Positions 45,846-58,140 of a DNA stretch of 64,000 bases are shown here, piece after piece. The notes beneath the pieces were generated by a model. It searched no databases, had not been told where the DNA came from, and saw only the letters and a program-made list of their open reading frames with translations. Position 1 is the first letter of the stretch. The number at the start of each line of letters is the position of its first letter. The translations under genes and the position numbers were made by a program. This stretch comes from Culex pipiens pallens (taxonomy: Eukaryota; Arthropoda; Insecta; Diptera; Culicidae), in the NCBI RefSeq assembly GCF_016801865.2, contig NC_068938.1:129980689-130044688 (forward strand), in the 5' to 3' direction.

Positions 45846-46031
45846 TAGAGACCCTAAATAGGGAGACTGGTCTAAGTTTGCTAAATCGATCGGGCAACGT
45901 ATGTTTTGAGCTTGGCAACACTGATAAGTTTTGCTGGGCGTAAAGGCAAATGCTCGTTTGGATACGTCAAACTCGTGTCTGTTTGGGTACGTCAAATTCA
46001 CTTCGACCAGTCTCCCTATTTAGGATCTCTA
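45846..46031. mobile_element. 186-bp palindromic MITE with 8-bp target duplication
   Basis: TAGAGACCCTAAATAGGGAG begins the element and its inverted copy ends it, with about 27 bp of TIR and one mismatch. GTGTGAAC is duplicated at 45838-45845 and 46032-46039. Eight bp fits hAT-type integration. Inside, GTTTGG.TACGTCAAA occurs twice in tandem (45956, 45979). No ORF. Confidence 0.85.
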
Positions 46032-46039
46032 GTGTGAAC

Positions 46040-47004
46040 CTAAACCAGAAAAATGAACCTAGTCTAGCCGATGGCTTAGGCTCGTGGGAACACTGATTTT
46101 TTTCATTTAGAACTTTTTTTTTCATTTTGAAATTAAATTTTTTTTTTGTAACTTTACAGAGTTATTTTTTAGAGTATAATAATGTGCTACACCCTAACCA
46201 AAAATCATGATTTTCTGAGTTCAATATCCCACTTTTCATACGCTCTTTTGGCAGCCTGTTTTTGATGAAATATCACCAATAAATTTTCTAGAGGCAGTTG
46301 AAATTTTATACTTTAATGTCTTCGAACAAATTTCAATAGTATTGTAGCTCATAGGAACCGTTTGCCATTTGACTGATTTAATTATTATGGGGATACAGAT
46401 AAATACCCATAAATAGTAAATTTAAATGAAAAATGAAATACGATATGTAAAAAACCATTACCAAAAATAGATTTTATTTATATTTTTGAATTGGCTCAAA
46501 CTTATTGAGGGTTTTCCTTACAACCAAAGAAGCCATTTTGAGTCACTGAGAATGTCTCAAAAGATTGAATTTTGTCATTTGGTCGTAAGACAAAACGTCA
46601 CAAAAGGCTGAATGACTCGAATGGCAGAATGATGATGGAATTTTTAATCTAGTTCATATTTTCCGATTTTCAATGGGTTTTTAATTTTTTTTTAAGTAGG
46701 CTTTTGTCCACTAAAACATAGCAAAAAAAAATCAAAAATATAAAAAGGAGATTTGGAGAATTTTTTTTTGTAAAGAACGGGCCTTGACCGATCTTATGCA
46801 CTAGGTTCCCGACGAACACGCTGCCCTTACACCTACATCTCACCCTTGCTCTGAGTCAGTACGAGCAGCACGCTAGAACACGCTTTGAGTGTTCGTGCCA
46901 GGCATGCACACCTTCTTTTCCGGTTACGCATTTTAACTCGGCCGGGGGTGGTACATTACGTAGGGTTTGCTGTAAGTATAAGCGCCTAACCATTTAAAGT
47001 GTGC
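46040..47004. other. Intergenic DNA, no gene recognised
   Basis: AT-rich until about 46770, then GC-richer sequence (46780-46990) that may be a fragment of another retroelement. I cannot classify it. Confidence 0.35.
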
Positions 47005-47012
47005 CTATCAAC

Positions 47013-48354
47013 CAGGGCTGTGGAGTCGGAGTCGGAGTCGGAGCCGGAGTCGGTGGAGTCGGGTCTTTTTGGGAAGCGGAGTCGGAGTCGGAGTCGTCAA
47101 AACTCGAACAGCTGGAGTCGGAGTCGGAGCCGGAGTCGGCTAAATTTTATGAGCTGGAGTCGGAGTCGGAGTCGGAGCCGGAGATTTCTGATAACCCGGA
47201 GTCGGAGTCGGAGCCGGAGTTATCTTAAATTCAAGAAAAAATATGTTTTTTTACTGTTCAGTATTTCCTGTATAACAGCTTAATTTACAAAACAACTTAT
47301 ATTTTTATTGTATTTGAAGCATTTATTGTGATTGAAAAGCTCTAATTGGGTTATTACACTATAATCACTAAATGATAACCTTTTATCCAAGTATGTAGTA
47401 TCATAACTCAAAAAAAAAAATATTGGTTATGTAGGCAGACTACATTTATGTGCCCTTTCAACTCAAATTTGACCAAATTTCATCCAGTTATTTCTGAAAA
47501 AAGTACACACAAAGTAATCTTTTACCCCGATAGCGAATGTCTTAGAGGTTTTAAGTCAATTAATTTTTTAGGAAAAAATTACGAGGTACATAAAAAGATT
47601 ATAAATAGTAATCACTGTTTTCGCAGATCGAAAAAGAGTCACTGACAGTTTAACTTTTGTAACAAATAATCAACAATAAAAACAATCTCTTACTTGAAAC
47701 TCAACATGCGCATTTTGTTTATAACTGAGTACAAGAAATCAAAGTGTTGTATTTAAAATAATTGAAACTAACAAAAAATGTCAACAGAAGTTGCAAAAAA
47801 TTTGAAATAATAATTGATTGTTGATGTTGATGTTGTTTTTGAGTAAACTATTTTGACATCGTTGCAAATTATCGTTGAACAAATCTCAAGAATTCAGTAC
47901 AAAAATGAACTAAAAAAAAATGTATAGAACAAAATATAGGATTTTTCAAATATTATAAATAAAAAAACTGAATCAAAAAATTAACAACTGGTACGAATTT
48001 TCTCATACTGTATGTCTCACGGCAATAGGACGGAAAGTGATAATCATTGCAAATCAATGTACCTTAAAAAAATGAAATATTTGTGACCTAGAAAATATTT
48101 TACTTGTCGATATTTGTTTTTTATTATATTTTATGTTTTTTTTTCATATATTTTGATGGAGGCGAAAGATCATCCATAAAGCTTCGTTTTAGGTGAAGAT
48201 TCACGAAGTATCGTGCACCTCCTTTTTAAAGAATATAAAATTTTAAAATTAAAATAAATTAAAAATTTTCAGGTTAAAATATTTTCCATGTCACAGATAT
48301 TTGAAAAGGACATCTTAAGCGTCCTTTCCACGACGAAATTGTTTAGATACATTG

Positions 48355-48404
<50 letters not shown>

Positions 48405-50096
48405 GGAGGGTGGTCCAGCCGCACATCGTTGATGTTGAAACCTCTAAACTGGGCCCTCGTCCTGTCACGTCCGTCAGTAGTCTTGTCGTACATTACAACT
48501 AGAATCAGATCTGCCAATGAATTAGTACACTTCGACCAAATAAACACTGACGCTGTATGGATCTGACTCTAGAATAAATGCACAGTTGTGTGTTATTCAT
48601 AAGTCCAAAATGTTCAATTATTCATTTAAGTCCAAATATTCATTTGCTAACTACTTTCGATTGAAAATCTAAATTTTAATCTAAAATCCTCTAAACTTAA
48701 TGTTCAAAACTAAACGTTCCTTTAACTGTTGTAGTACTACTTCTATCAAGAAACAATAAAAATTTGTGAACTGATATACAAATAGGATAGAAATCGCGAT
48801 TTGAAAAATAAATAACCATTTACGTCAAAAGATCCGTAGTTCCTCGATTCGCAACAATGGTCAATACAACCATAATCCGAAAACCGTTAGTTCAACAGAT
48901 CAACGAATTTTGTCCGATATCATTACATTTTTGATTGATCGAGACTCTATGGACAATTTGACATAAAACTTACTAACTTAACAATTGCAACTAAATTTAT
49001 CATCAAATAGATTTGGAAAGCATACAGATTTATTTTAAATGCTAGTGCTAAGCAACAAATCAATTGTACTATCCTAAAGTCCCACCTAAATCCCACATTG
49101 TGATAGTGAAAAAGTCACAGAAGCAGCGGTGTCTTGTGCAATTGTGATATTTTCACTATCGGAGAACTACCTAGTTCACGAAGACAGCTTATCGGTCAAC
49201 GCTTAAGCCCTGGGGCTGCGGCAAAGCGAGTTCTCGTAGCATGAAGTGGTGTCCATAGTGCTTATAAAAAAGAATGTATACCCAAATTTTAACTAATGCA
49301 CTAGGATCAAATCATGCCCCTTGACTTTACAAGGCCCAGGGGAAATTGTTTAGATACATTGATATGCAATAATAATCTCCTTCAGCCATGGCGTGATGTC
49401 TATGCACGTCTTAAAAAAAAAAAACAAAAAAAAAAATGTTTCGTTTAAAATTGACATTCAAAAAACAAGGTGCTTCTTACAAATGTCAGCCTGAAAGTGA
49501 GCAAATTGAATTTTAATGTTCAATAGATCATTAAGGCCAGGTTTCTTTTAGTTATTAATTCAAAAATAAAAATTTAATATTTAAATTTATTAGCTTTGAA
49601 AAAAATATTTTCAAATTTGAGGTTAAGCAATCCTAATTTACTTACAAAACTGTTCTTCTCAAAATGCCTCTAAAACTGAAGATATTTTTTGATTTCTGTT
49701 TCCATAACGTGTAGAACTTGTAACCTAGATACTTTTTTTCCGTTTATTTGCTTTACTTTACTTTTACTTAACTTATTTTTCTTGAGAAAAACATGACGCT
49801 TAGAGAGTATATAATCCTATTTATCAATGTTTTAAAAATAATTATCAAATAATAGTTAACTAACTTTTGAAACATTTAAAATATGTGGAGTCGGAGTTGG
49901 AGTTGGAGCCAACCATTTGTTGAAAGCTGGAGTCGGAGTCGGAGTCGGCTAGAGTTGGTAGGCCGGAGTCGGAGTCGGAGTCGGAGCCAACCATTTGTTC
50001 AAAGCCGGAGCCGGAGTCGGAGTCGGAGTCAGCTAATCTGAGAAAGCCGGAGTCGGAGTCGGAGTCGGAGTCGTTTGAAACGACTCCGCAGCCCTG
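47013..50096 (-). mobile_element. Non-autonomous hAT-type element, copy B, interrupted
   Basis: Termini CAGGGCTGTGGAGTCGG (47013) and CGACTCCGCAGCCCTG (50096) are inverted. The 8-bp duplication CTATCAAC is perfect (47005-47012, 50097-50104). It is the inverse of copy A: its left end matches A's right end, including the AAATATGTTTTTTT segment. Hexamer (GGAGTC)n arrays occupy 47022-47220 and 49888-50085. Removing the 1007 bp due to the inner insertion leaves about 2077 bp, close to A's 2024 bp. No transposase. Confidence 0.92.
48359..49341 (-). mobile_element. Poly(A)-tailed retroposed insertion inside hAT copy B
   Basis: A 24-bp duplication (48335-48358 and 49342-49365, starting GAAATTGTTTAGATAC) flanks it. 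The minus-strand 3' end is a pure poly(A) of about 45 nt (48359-48403), and the body is about 938 bp. Copy A (about 36765-36790) retains the empty site. The body has no long ORF and I do not recognise it. It may be a 5'-truncated LINE 3' end or a processed copy of a host non-coding or UTR transcript. The intact A run indicates recent insertion. Confidence 0.85.
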
Positions 50097-50104
50097 CTAT
50101 CAAC

Positions 50105-52580
50105 TTCCATTAGAGCAAAAACTGTTTTATTTTTAGTTTGAATTCAAAAACTAATTGTTATTTACTGTGTATTGTTTTCTCCTGAAATCTTCCCTATTGT
50201 TGAGTCGTGTTTATCTGTTGCTAATCCTTTTGTCGCGGTGTTTTGTTACAATTTTTGGCCCTAAGCATGTTATAAAAGTTTACCAAAAATACAATAGTAA
50301 TATTTGTTTTAATCCTTTAACCATTCCATAAATTGAGTAAGGCTCAAACCTCACTTGTTTGAAAAAGGGTGAAGATTGAAAACAATAAACAGTAAAAGAG
50401 AATTTATTTTATGAAAATCAAGTATCAATAGTAAGAGAATGATGAGCGTATTTTGAAGAATAAAAATGAGAAGCTAGAAGTATTAGATGTAAAATTAGAC
50501 AATAGTTAATAAATAGAGATACAAAACAAGCTTAGATTATAATAATGATAATTTATAGGACAGATAAAGAATTATTCAAATAAAAAAAAATGGCAATAAA
50601 ATCAAAAAAGATTAGGCAAATAATAAATAGACTTGATATTACTAGAACATTCAAAAAAGGAAATTAAAAAAAAAAAACAAAAAAACAAAGTTTGTTACAG
50701 CAGTATCAATTGGTAAAAAAGAGTGGCAAAGCTTTGAGAGATAAGTGAATCAAAAGTTAGTAAAATCAAAATCAAACGATGGATATTAAATAGAAGAATT
50801 GGTGAAGAAGTGAGAATCAGTTGAGAAAAATAAAAATAGGAGATAGGTGGTAGCTGAGAATGAAGAGAAGAGAAATCCCGTTGTGCGATGTTTTAGGTAC
50901 ATCCACAGCAGTTGACTCAACATACTGCGAATCAAAACAATACCGTCTACAATCACAAATTACTTCCCTTTCCCACATTGTTGCGCCCCTTTCTTCTAGC
51001 CGTCTCGACTCTGACCCGCGGTGGTCAAAGGTTTACGATCCGTTTCCACAGGCCACCAGCTAGTTCATCATGAAAACCAAGCTAACGTGGAGGTAAGAAA
51101 ATAGGACACTCGCAAGGAACCAGAGCTATACTGTTCTGATCAACATAATTTGGATGATCTAACAGAACTTCGCACGCAACAAGATCAGTGCCATTGCATG
51201 CTCTTAAGTATCAATCCTTGGCCTGCCTTTCTTTTTTTGTAAAAAAAAAGTTAGTTTAAAAATCGTCACAATAAATTTTTGTGTACCATTTTTCTCTATA
51301 TAGTCTTATAGTCTGCATCTATATCTACAATTTTGCCGAAGACACAAAATCGATCAGAAAATACCCTCAAAAGTTTCAGATTTTCGAATATCTCCGTACC
51401 ATTTTTGTATGGGCACTGGACAGCTGCCAAAACTGTATGGAGACCTGTATGGGTAAACCGATGACACAAAACGTCTTCTTTGGTCACAGGGAAGGACTCT
51501 GCAAAGCGAGAGCGAGGGCTAACAGCACCTTATAATTCAAATCTGATGCAAACTATATTTCCCATAATTTCACTGCTGACCAGGATATAGATTGTAATTG
51601 TAATTGTAATTGTAATTGATTGTTTATTTGTGACGAGAGCCTGTTAGTTTACAACTTTTTATCAGGTTAAGGATCTTTTTTTTGCTTAATGAATTGTTAT
51701 GTTGTAAACATACATACTCTCTTCACAAATCAACAATCAGTTTACAAATAATAAAAATTGTTTAAGAGCAATCAAAATTAACTTACAAGCCTAACTAAAT
51801 TAGATAGTAGAAATTTCTCGACTTACCGTCTCTAAAATATCTGCCCCGGTTCAATGATCCACTTCAAGGACAAGAGCCACGCTCATTGCACGATGCTTAG
51901 AAATGAAAATTACATAATTTTCAAATCAAGCCAAAGGGCAATTTTCATTTAGAACAATGCAGCACATTTTTCAGGTCAGAAACAATTTTCCACGAAATTC
52001 CGCCCTATTTTTTTCCTCTTCCGAGACAAAAATTCCTTTCGTGGGCGTGCACCAATTTCACTTCAATTTTCCTCAACAAGTATCACATAAATTAAGATTT
52101 TAAATATTTCTCACACTTGAACACCTTTTCCCACAACGATTTTGATTCACAACGCTTCCGTTTCTTTTATACATTCGCGGAAATTTTTAAGTCCATTTTC
52201 AAAGCCGAGCGTGCACCACGATTTTTGATTTTTGGATGCAGAAAGAAAAAAAACGTAAAAATCCAAACAAACAGCTGTCACTTTGACGAGCCCAGGTGGC
52301 AAATTTGATATCTGGATTCTTGCCCTGATTTTTATACGCATAAAAGAAAGTAATCAAGTTTGAGTAACGTTGCTGGGAATTTTGTAATTAAATTAAAAGT
52401 GCATTTCCAATTACACGGAAAACTTTTGGATTGTAAAAAACATAAAACAGTCTAGAAATGTGAGATGGACATAAACGTTCCTTCAGTTCTATTGTGTTTT
52501 GGAGAGAAAATTTAGGTTTCAGATGATTTATTAGATTTAGTTTAAGGTTCTTGAATTAAAAGACAGGATTAGGCTACATA
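50105..52580. other. AT-rich intergenic DNA, no gene recognised
   Basis: A (TTGTAA)n run of about four to five units lies at 51594-51620. The 50860-51063 plus frame (67 codons) and the others are unremarkable. Around 51280-51540 is a segment with opposite-strand frames of 63-84 codons, probably a decayed repeat. Confidence 0.4.
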
Positions 52581-52836
52581 AAATAAACGTAATATTTTAT
52601 TTACACAAATGTTTTCAATGAGCATACAATAAAACAATACCATTTCAAATGGAAGGGGCAAAACATCTTTAAATGTTGATATACTATCGAGTAAATTGCA
52701 CTATCAGAATGTAAAACATACACTTAACTTAGCGAATATCATAACCAATAAAAATAGACACGACATTAGAGATTAAATAAAAAAATAAAAACGTTCATCT
52801 GTAACACGACACAGCTCAGCACAGCAAAACTGGTCG

Positions 52837-55467
52837 TTATCTGGTCCCGTTGCTCGTTCCGGCCACCGCCTGCTGCTGCTCCTCCTCATCCGGAAGCAGT
52901 AAACTGTGCAGCTTACGTTGCGAGGCTTGCGCCGAAATGCGCAACGCCGACAGCACCAGCGCCGTGTCGTACTCCGTCTGGTTGCCCTTTTCGTTGTCCA
53001 GATAAATTTCCTGGAGCCGGTCTCCGAAGCGGGACAGGACCCGAGCGCGATAATCTGGAATTAAAAAGTAGATTAAAAATGTGATTTAATGTGTTTTAGA
53101 CGATCTCTCTCTTACCGACACTTCCGGCGACGGGATTTCCCATCAGGCGGAGATTTTCCAGCAGGGGAAGGTTTCCAATGTGGTCGATTTCGCTGATTTG
53201 TTCAATCTGGTTGCAGCTCAGATCCAGGTTCACCAGCGAGTACAGCTTGGACAACCCTTCGAGCAGTCGAATCCGGTTCTGGGACAAATTCAAGCTGACC
53301 AAATTGCCCAGCTGCAGGTGCCAATCGACGCACTCGCTTATCCGGTTGCATCGCAGACTCAGCGCTTGCAGATTGTTCAGCGCGCTCAGGTTGGCAATGC
53401 ACTCGATCTGATTCTTGTCCAGCACCAGGTCTTTGAGATTCGGAAACAGTCGGATCGTAAAGTCGATTTCCGTCAGCTGATTTTCCTTGAAAACGGCGTG
53501 CCGCAAATTGCGCCACTCCTTCGACCGGTCCAGCTCGGTGACGGTGTTTTTGTGGATGTCGTCGCACAGCGCGATCTGGCGGATGTGTTTGATTTCACTT
53601 TTATACACCTCGATGCGGACCAGGCTCTCGCAGAGGCCACCTGTAAAAATGGCAAGGATTAAACTTACTTTTTTAAAATTCTCAAATTCTTTTATTCTCA
53701 AACTCTTAAATTCTTAAATTCTTATATTCTTAAATTCTTAAATTCTTAAATTCTTAAATTCTTAAATTCTTAAATTCTTAAATTCTTAAATTCTTAAATT
53801 CTTAAATTCTTAAATTCTTAAATTCTTAAATTCTTAAATTCTTAAATTCTTAAATTCTTAAATTCTTAAAGAATAATAAAATGTTAATTTGTAGATATCT
53901 GAAATTGTGAAATTCTAAAATTAAAAAAAGTACAATTGGGTCCTAAAATGAAGCTTAGATTGCTGATATTATTGTTCACAGCGATAAAGCTTATTTTTCT
54001 GAGTACAATGATCCTTTGTACGACCATAAAGAGCTTAGAATGGATTTTTAAATCAATTTTGAAAAATTAACCTCGCGGTCCTTCTTGACAGAAAAGCTCC
54101 TACTTGACAGGCCGTTCCAAGGAGACCACAGTTGATCCATCGAAAAAATGTTGTCTTGTCAAAAAATTTTTTTGCATTAAAATGAAAAAAAGTGATCAGA
54201 AATGGGTTTTAATCGTGTTTTTTACCGTTGTACATAAAAATTGGCATAGGGCTTTAGTACCCAATTTAAATGTAAAAAAATATTTTTGGTTTGAAAGGTT
54301 TCAAATTTGGCACATGAAATAAAGTTTTTTTTAACTATTAAAATCCATAAAAATCGGTATCTTGAAAACGGATTTTTTAAAAGATCGATTTGGTGTCATC
54401 GGTGTAGGACGCGCGCTTGAGGATCTTGCAAGAAAAAAAAATGGAATGTTAAATAAAAAAAAAACTCCAAATTAAAATTAAAATAAAAACAAAAAAGATA
54501 GATTCGGCAATTCAAACTTAATTTTGTGGTTCATTTTTGACATAATTAATATTTTCATTCAGAAATGTAAAGAATGGTCCAACCCATCTTCTGGAAGTGA
54601 CTTTCACTAAAATAATAGTTGATTTGACAGTATAACTGTCCTTCTGCTAACTGTTGAGCGTTAACCTAGAGGAGATGCCACAATTATCATTAATCAAATA
54701 AATCACAAACACTCACCAACATTCTCTATGTTCTCGGTCGAAATGCCATAAATGAGCAGATTTTTCAAGCCCTTGAACACGCTCAGCTCGTAACGCAGCT
54801 GCGAAGGAATCAGATTGCTGCTTGCTATCGGTTTATGCAGCGCGTGCGGAATGTACTTTTCCGAATCGTCGTCGTACAGAATCATCGGCAGACTGTTCTT
54901 CGTCGGCAGCACGATGACCGTCTCCAGCTGGGAGCAAAAGTCCATAATGTGGGAAAAGTTCAACGCGCTGTCGGCGGCTTCGGTCGCCGGGCAGGGCAAC
55001 TTTAGCCGCTCGCTGATGGCGTGCAGCTCCAGCACGGAAAAGCCGTACTTTTTCGACTTGGCCAGGAAGGTTTCGCCGCGCAGGAAAAACGAACAGGCCA
55101 GGTTCTGCGCCAGAAAGATGATGTCGTACCGGTGGAACTCGAGAAATTCCACAAACTCCCGCGGCATGGTCACCTTCAAGAAAATCAGCATCTCCTTCAA
55201 GTACTGCTCCAGCGCTTCTTGGCGCTTCTTCAGGAAGGTTGGGCTCCGATTTCCGATCACCTTCTTCGGTGGCAGCTTGTCCTTGGCAACGCTTCGCTCC
55301 TGGACCAGCTTGCTGTGCAGGTCGTCAAAGTCTCGGTACCGCCGGTTCACGGTCCACATGACCAGGCCGCACTTGACCATCACCTCGTAGTAGTTGACCC
55401 CGTCGACGGTGATGACCCGCGGGATCGAGATGCTGGTTTCGCTCGCGTGCAGCTCGTAGTTGGACAT
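52837..55467 (-). CDS. Nischarin-like protein (PX domain plus leucine-rich repeats), three coding exons
   Basis: Exons: 54717-55467, 53116-53640 and 52837-53054, all with GT/AG splice sites and phase-1 junctions; the total is 497 residues. Residues 1-115 form a PX domain (RRYRDF at 42-47, PPKK at 66-69), which binds phosphoinositides on endosomes. Exon 2 carries about five leucine-rich repeats (LKDLVLDKNQIE, LQALSLRCNRIS, LVSLNLSQNRIR, LVNLDLSCNQIE). Exon 3 starts in DYRARVLSRFGDR, a segment I recognise from nischarin, and ends with a Q/E-rich tail. It is much shorter than mammalian nischarin, lacking the long C-terminal region. Start: first ATG of the PX exon, after a possible splice acceptor TTCAG 4 nt upstream. 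A likely AATAAA is on the minus strand near 52588. The gene is head-to-head with the BTB gene at 56041. Confidence 0.9.
53697..53872. repeat. (AAATTCTTA)n 9-bp minisatellite in nischarin intron 1
   Basis: About 17 near-perfect 9-bp units between 53715 and 53870, inside the 1076-bp first coding intron (53641-54716). Confidence 0.95.
53930..54115 (-). repeat. Dispersed repeat in nischarin intron, inverted copy at 58.2-58.9 kb
   Basis: Its reverse complement matches 58255-58318 (AAGGA.CGCGAGGTTAATTT) and 58776-58858 (TCATTGTACTCAGAAAA through AGGACCCAATTG). The 58-kb copy is interrupted by about 455 bp containing hairpins. Confidence 0.75.
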
Positions 55468-56040
55468 TTTCCTGAAGGCTTTATCGAGAATGATTCTAAT
55501 AGTACAGATTCCAAGGTCAGCAACTGGCCCACTATCTCCACTCTTGTGGGGGCGTTACGCAAGGGCACTCGCAAGCGATCCACCTGAATGCGCTTTAAAT
55601 AAAGCAAACGTTTTGAACAACAATTTCAACTTGTTTTCCATTAAAAAATGGGTTGATAAAACTAAAAACTCAGGTAAATTTGGGACAAAAAACTGTGAAT
55701 CACAACAAAGACTTGGATTGGAAATTAATTTGACATTTCTGGGTTGTTTTGATAACGATACACGTTTCGAAGAAAGTGGGCGAACACAAACCTTTTCGTA
55801 TCAGACGAAATTCCCCACCTAGGTTCTGAGTTTGAGGCAAAGTTGATGTGTTTGCATCAGAGTGCATCAAGATTTTAGCGCGCAGATTCATTTGAATTAA
55901 TTCGTTAAATCGTTAAGTCACGTTTTGGCGCCAAACTTGATCATTTTGTACTGTTTTTGGGACACGTAAGTAAGGTAAGTTTTGAAAATAATTTAATTTC
56001 TCGCAAATGCTCAGTCGAGACTTTTGCAGATTACTCCGAA
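55468..56040. promoter_or_regulatory. Shared head-to-head promoter region, nischarin-like / BTB-PHR gene
   Basis: The 573 bp between two divergent ATGs. They probably contain both transcription starts. The E2F-type palindrome at 55924-55935 and a short 5' UTR intron (55966-56029; GTAAGT donor, TTTTGCAG acceptor) lie on the BTB side. Confidence 0.55.
55924..55935. promoter_or_regulatory. E2F-type palindrome TTTGGCGCCAAA upstream of first BTB-PHR gene
   Basis: The perfect 12-bp palindrome is two overlapping TTTGGCGC E2F half-sites, about 105 bp before the ATG at 56041. An identical palindrome lies in the same position before the paralogue (60423-60434). Binding by E2F/DP is inferred from the consensus only. 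Confidence 0.6.
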
Positions 56041-57186
56041 ATGACGGGCAGATTAACATCCCACTACCGGTTCGTGGACTTGTCCGCGGCAAGCCGCTGG
56101 GAGCGCCTCGTCAACAGCGACCAGTTTGCGGATGTGATCTTCCGGGTGGGCGAACCGGGAGAGCTGATGTACGGCCACAAGGCCATCCTCGTGCAAGCCA
56201 GCCGAGTGTTCCGGACTCTGTTCGGCGAAGCGCCGCCAGGACAGGCGATCCCGATCGGGGACATTGAACCGGTCACCTTCAGGGAACTGCTGCGGTACAT
56301 GTACGCCGACCGGATTACCGTGACGCTGAAGAACGCGGTGGATGTTCTCTACGGAGCGCGCAAGTATCAGCTGTGGACGCTGACCGAAATTTGCCAGAAC
56401 TATCTGCGGTTGAAGCTGACCGAGGTGGATGTGCTGGACGTGTTTGAAGCGAACCGACGTTACGAGCTGGACTGGGTCAACCGGATCTGTCTGGGCATCA
56501 TTTGCGACAACCCGATTCAAGCTTTTGACGACGAGTGCTTCTGGAAGCTGTCCGGCAAATCGGTGGAGTTGATTGCCTTGCGCCAGGTCATGAACTGCCA
56601 GCCGGATCAGCTGCTGACGGCGATCAAAAAATGGATGAAGATCAACAGGAATGCGTTTGAGGAGGGAACCCGTATCATCAACGTGGCTCGAGAACAAAAA
56701 GACCGCAGTGTGATGTGCAAAAAGATGCACAACTTTGCAGCCGGCCTCTACGTGGAAAACAACAATCGATCGTCTACCAAGTTCATCCTGAAAATTGACT
56801 CCGGCAAAGCAATCTCAATCTACGGCGTTGGCATTTGCATCAAATCGAAAAAGTCCTCAGCAGCCATCGAACTGGACATCACAGTGGAGCGAACATCGAA
56901 CGGCAAGCTCACCAGACCGCTGATCGCCCCCATGAAGCGCCTCGTGACCGCCCAAGCAGCGGACATCCACGTGGAGGAGGTACTGTTCAAGAAGCTGCCC
57001 ATTGGCAAGGGTACCTCGTGCAGCGTCCAGATCCAAGTGACGCACCAGCGCGGAACGACGCTGTACTGCTACAAGGGCTTCGAGCCGGAACATCCGGAAG
57101 TTGGGTTGCGTTTCGAGAGCAGCACCGGCTATTCGAACCCCGGAAGCAGCTGTGTGGCTTACGTGCTTTATGATGACCGCATGTAG
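56041..57186 (+). CDS. BTB-BACK-PHR domain protein (BTBD1/2/3/6-like)
   Basis: 381 residues in one coding exon. The BTB domain spans about 25-130 (FADVIFRVGEPGELMYGHKA, then LRYMYAD), BACK about 135-230 (VLDVFEANRRYELDWVNRIC), and PHR about 235-380 (MHNFAAGLYV, ISIYGVGICIKSKK, CYKGFEPEHPEVGLRFESS). Proteins of this layout usually act as Cullin-3 ubiquitin-ligase substrate adaptors. I chose ATG 56041 because it follows a TTTTGCAG acceptor and gives the same 28-residue lead to ERLVN.DQFADV as the paralogue. The frame runs open further upstream, but without an ATG. A polyadenylation signal AATAAA is at 57282-57287. Codon use is GC-rich compared with the flanks. Confidence 0.93.
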   Translation: MTGRLTSHYRFVDLSAASRWERLVNSDQFADVIFRVGEPGELMYGHKAILVQASRVFRTLFGEAPPGQAIPIGDIEPVTFRELLRYMYADRITVTLKNAVDVLYGARKYQLWTLTEICQNYLRLKLTEVDVLDVFEANRRYELDWVNRICLGIICDNPIQAFDDECFWKLSGKSVELIALRQVMNCQPDQLLTAIKKWMKINRNAFEEGTRIINVAREQKDRSVMCKKMHNFAAGLYVENNNRSSTKFILKIDSGKAISIYGVGICIKSKKSSAAIELDITVERTSNGKLTRPLIAPMKRLVTAQAADIHVEEVLFKKLPIGKGTSCSVQIQVTHQRGTTLYCYKGFEPEHPEVGLRFESSTGYSNPGSSCVAYVLYDDRM

Positions 57187-58057
57187 TGAATGCGGGTGTG
57201 ATTGAACCTTGAGAACTATGAATTTATAGAAGCGGAAAAATGTTGACTAAAATGTAGCTGTTTTTAAAGAACGCTGAATTAAATAAACATGAATTACTCC
57301 TAAAGCTTTAGAGAGAGCGTTTTATTTTAGGGTCGAAGTAAAAAAGAACACTCCTTATTAAAAAATCTGATTCTGATCCAAAAAGTGACAAACTTATGGG
57401 ACATTGGACGAGATTTCCGGTAAAAATATTTACTAGACTGAAAAACCAAGTCTGTCGTATAGAAATTGCCAAAAACCAAAAAAAAACATTTTTTTCAACA
57501 TTTTTATTTTTAAAACCGCTATCTTCCCAAGGATTGGACACAGTACCTACAATGATCAATATGGAGACTTTTATGCAAAATTGTCCGGGGAATCGATTCC
57601 CACTACTGGTTTTTGAAAATTTTGACGTTCAGACCACTTTTCAGAAAACAGTTTTAGTAAATGATTTTTGTATTTTTTTAGGAGAGACATACCATCCTGC
57701 ATTTTTAGTCAATCTTTTGGTAACATCTTAGGCTATTTACTCAAAGTTTTGAACGAAAAAAAAATCGTGACATCACTTCCAAATTTAAATTTTAGACTTA
57801 AAAATCCAAAAATCTCATATAAGTGGCGTGTATTTTTGTTTCAGTGTATTTTTTTTCAGAAAGCTCATCCAATTTCCTACAAGTTTTTGATACGACGCAA
57901 CGGCTTCGAGATACAGTAATTTTTAAATTGCAAAATAAAAATATTTAAATAACTTACGCCTTTCTCAAATGTTATTTTCGAGTACTATTGGCTCCATATA
58001 CACAAAAATGGCTTATATAGGTCTGTCAAGCAAAACAATGTAAAAGGACCGAAGCCT

Positions 58058-58140
58058 AAGTGTAAACAAAGAGTCTATCCTGCTCACGTCAGTTGATGTT
58101 TACATTAGGAACGAGCAGGATAGACTCTTTGTTTACACTT
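58058..58140. repeat. Perfect 28-bp inverted repeat with 27-nt loop
   Basis: Arms 58058-58085 and 58113-58140 begin AAGTGTAAACAAAGAGTC and are exactly complementary. Weaker pairing continues outwards to about 58022 and 58176 (AACA.TGTAA..GG), giving a stem of about 60 bp. It may be a MITE or a precursor-like hairpin. Confidence 0.85.
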
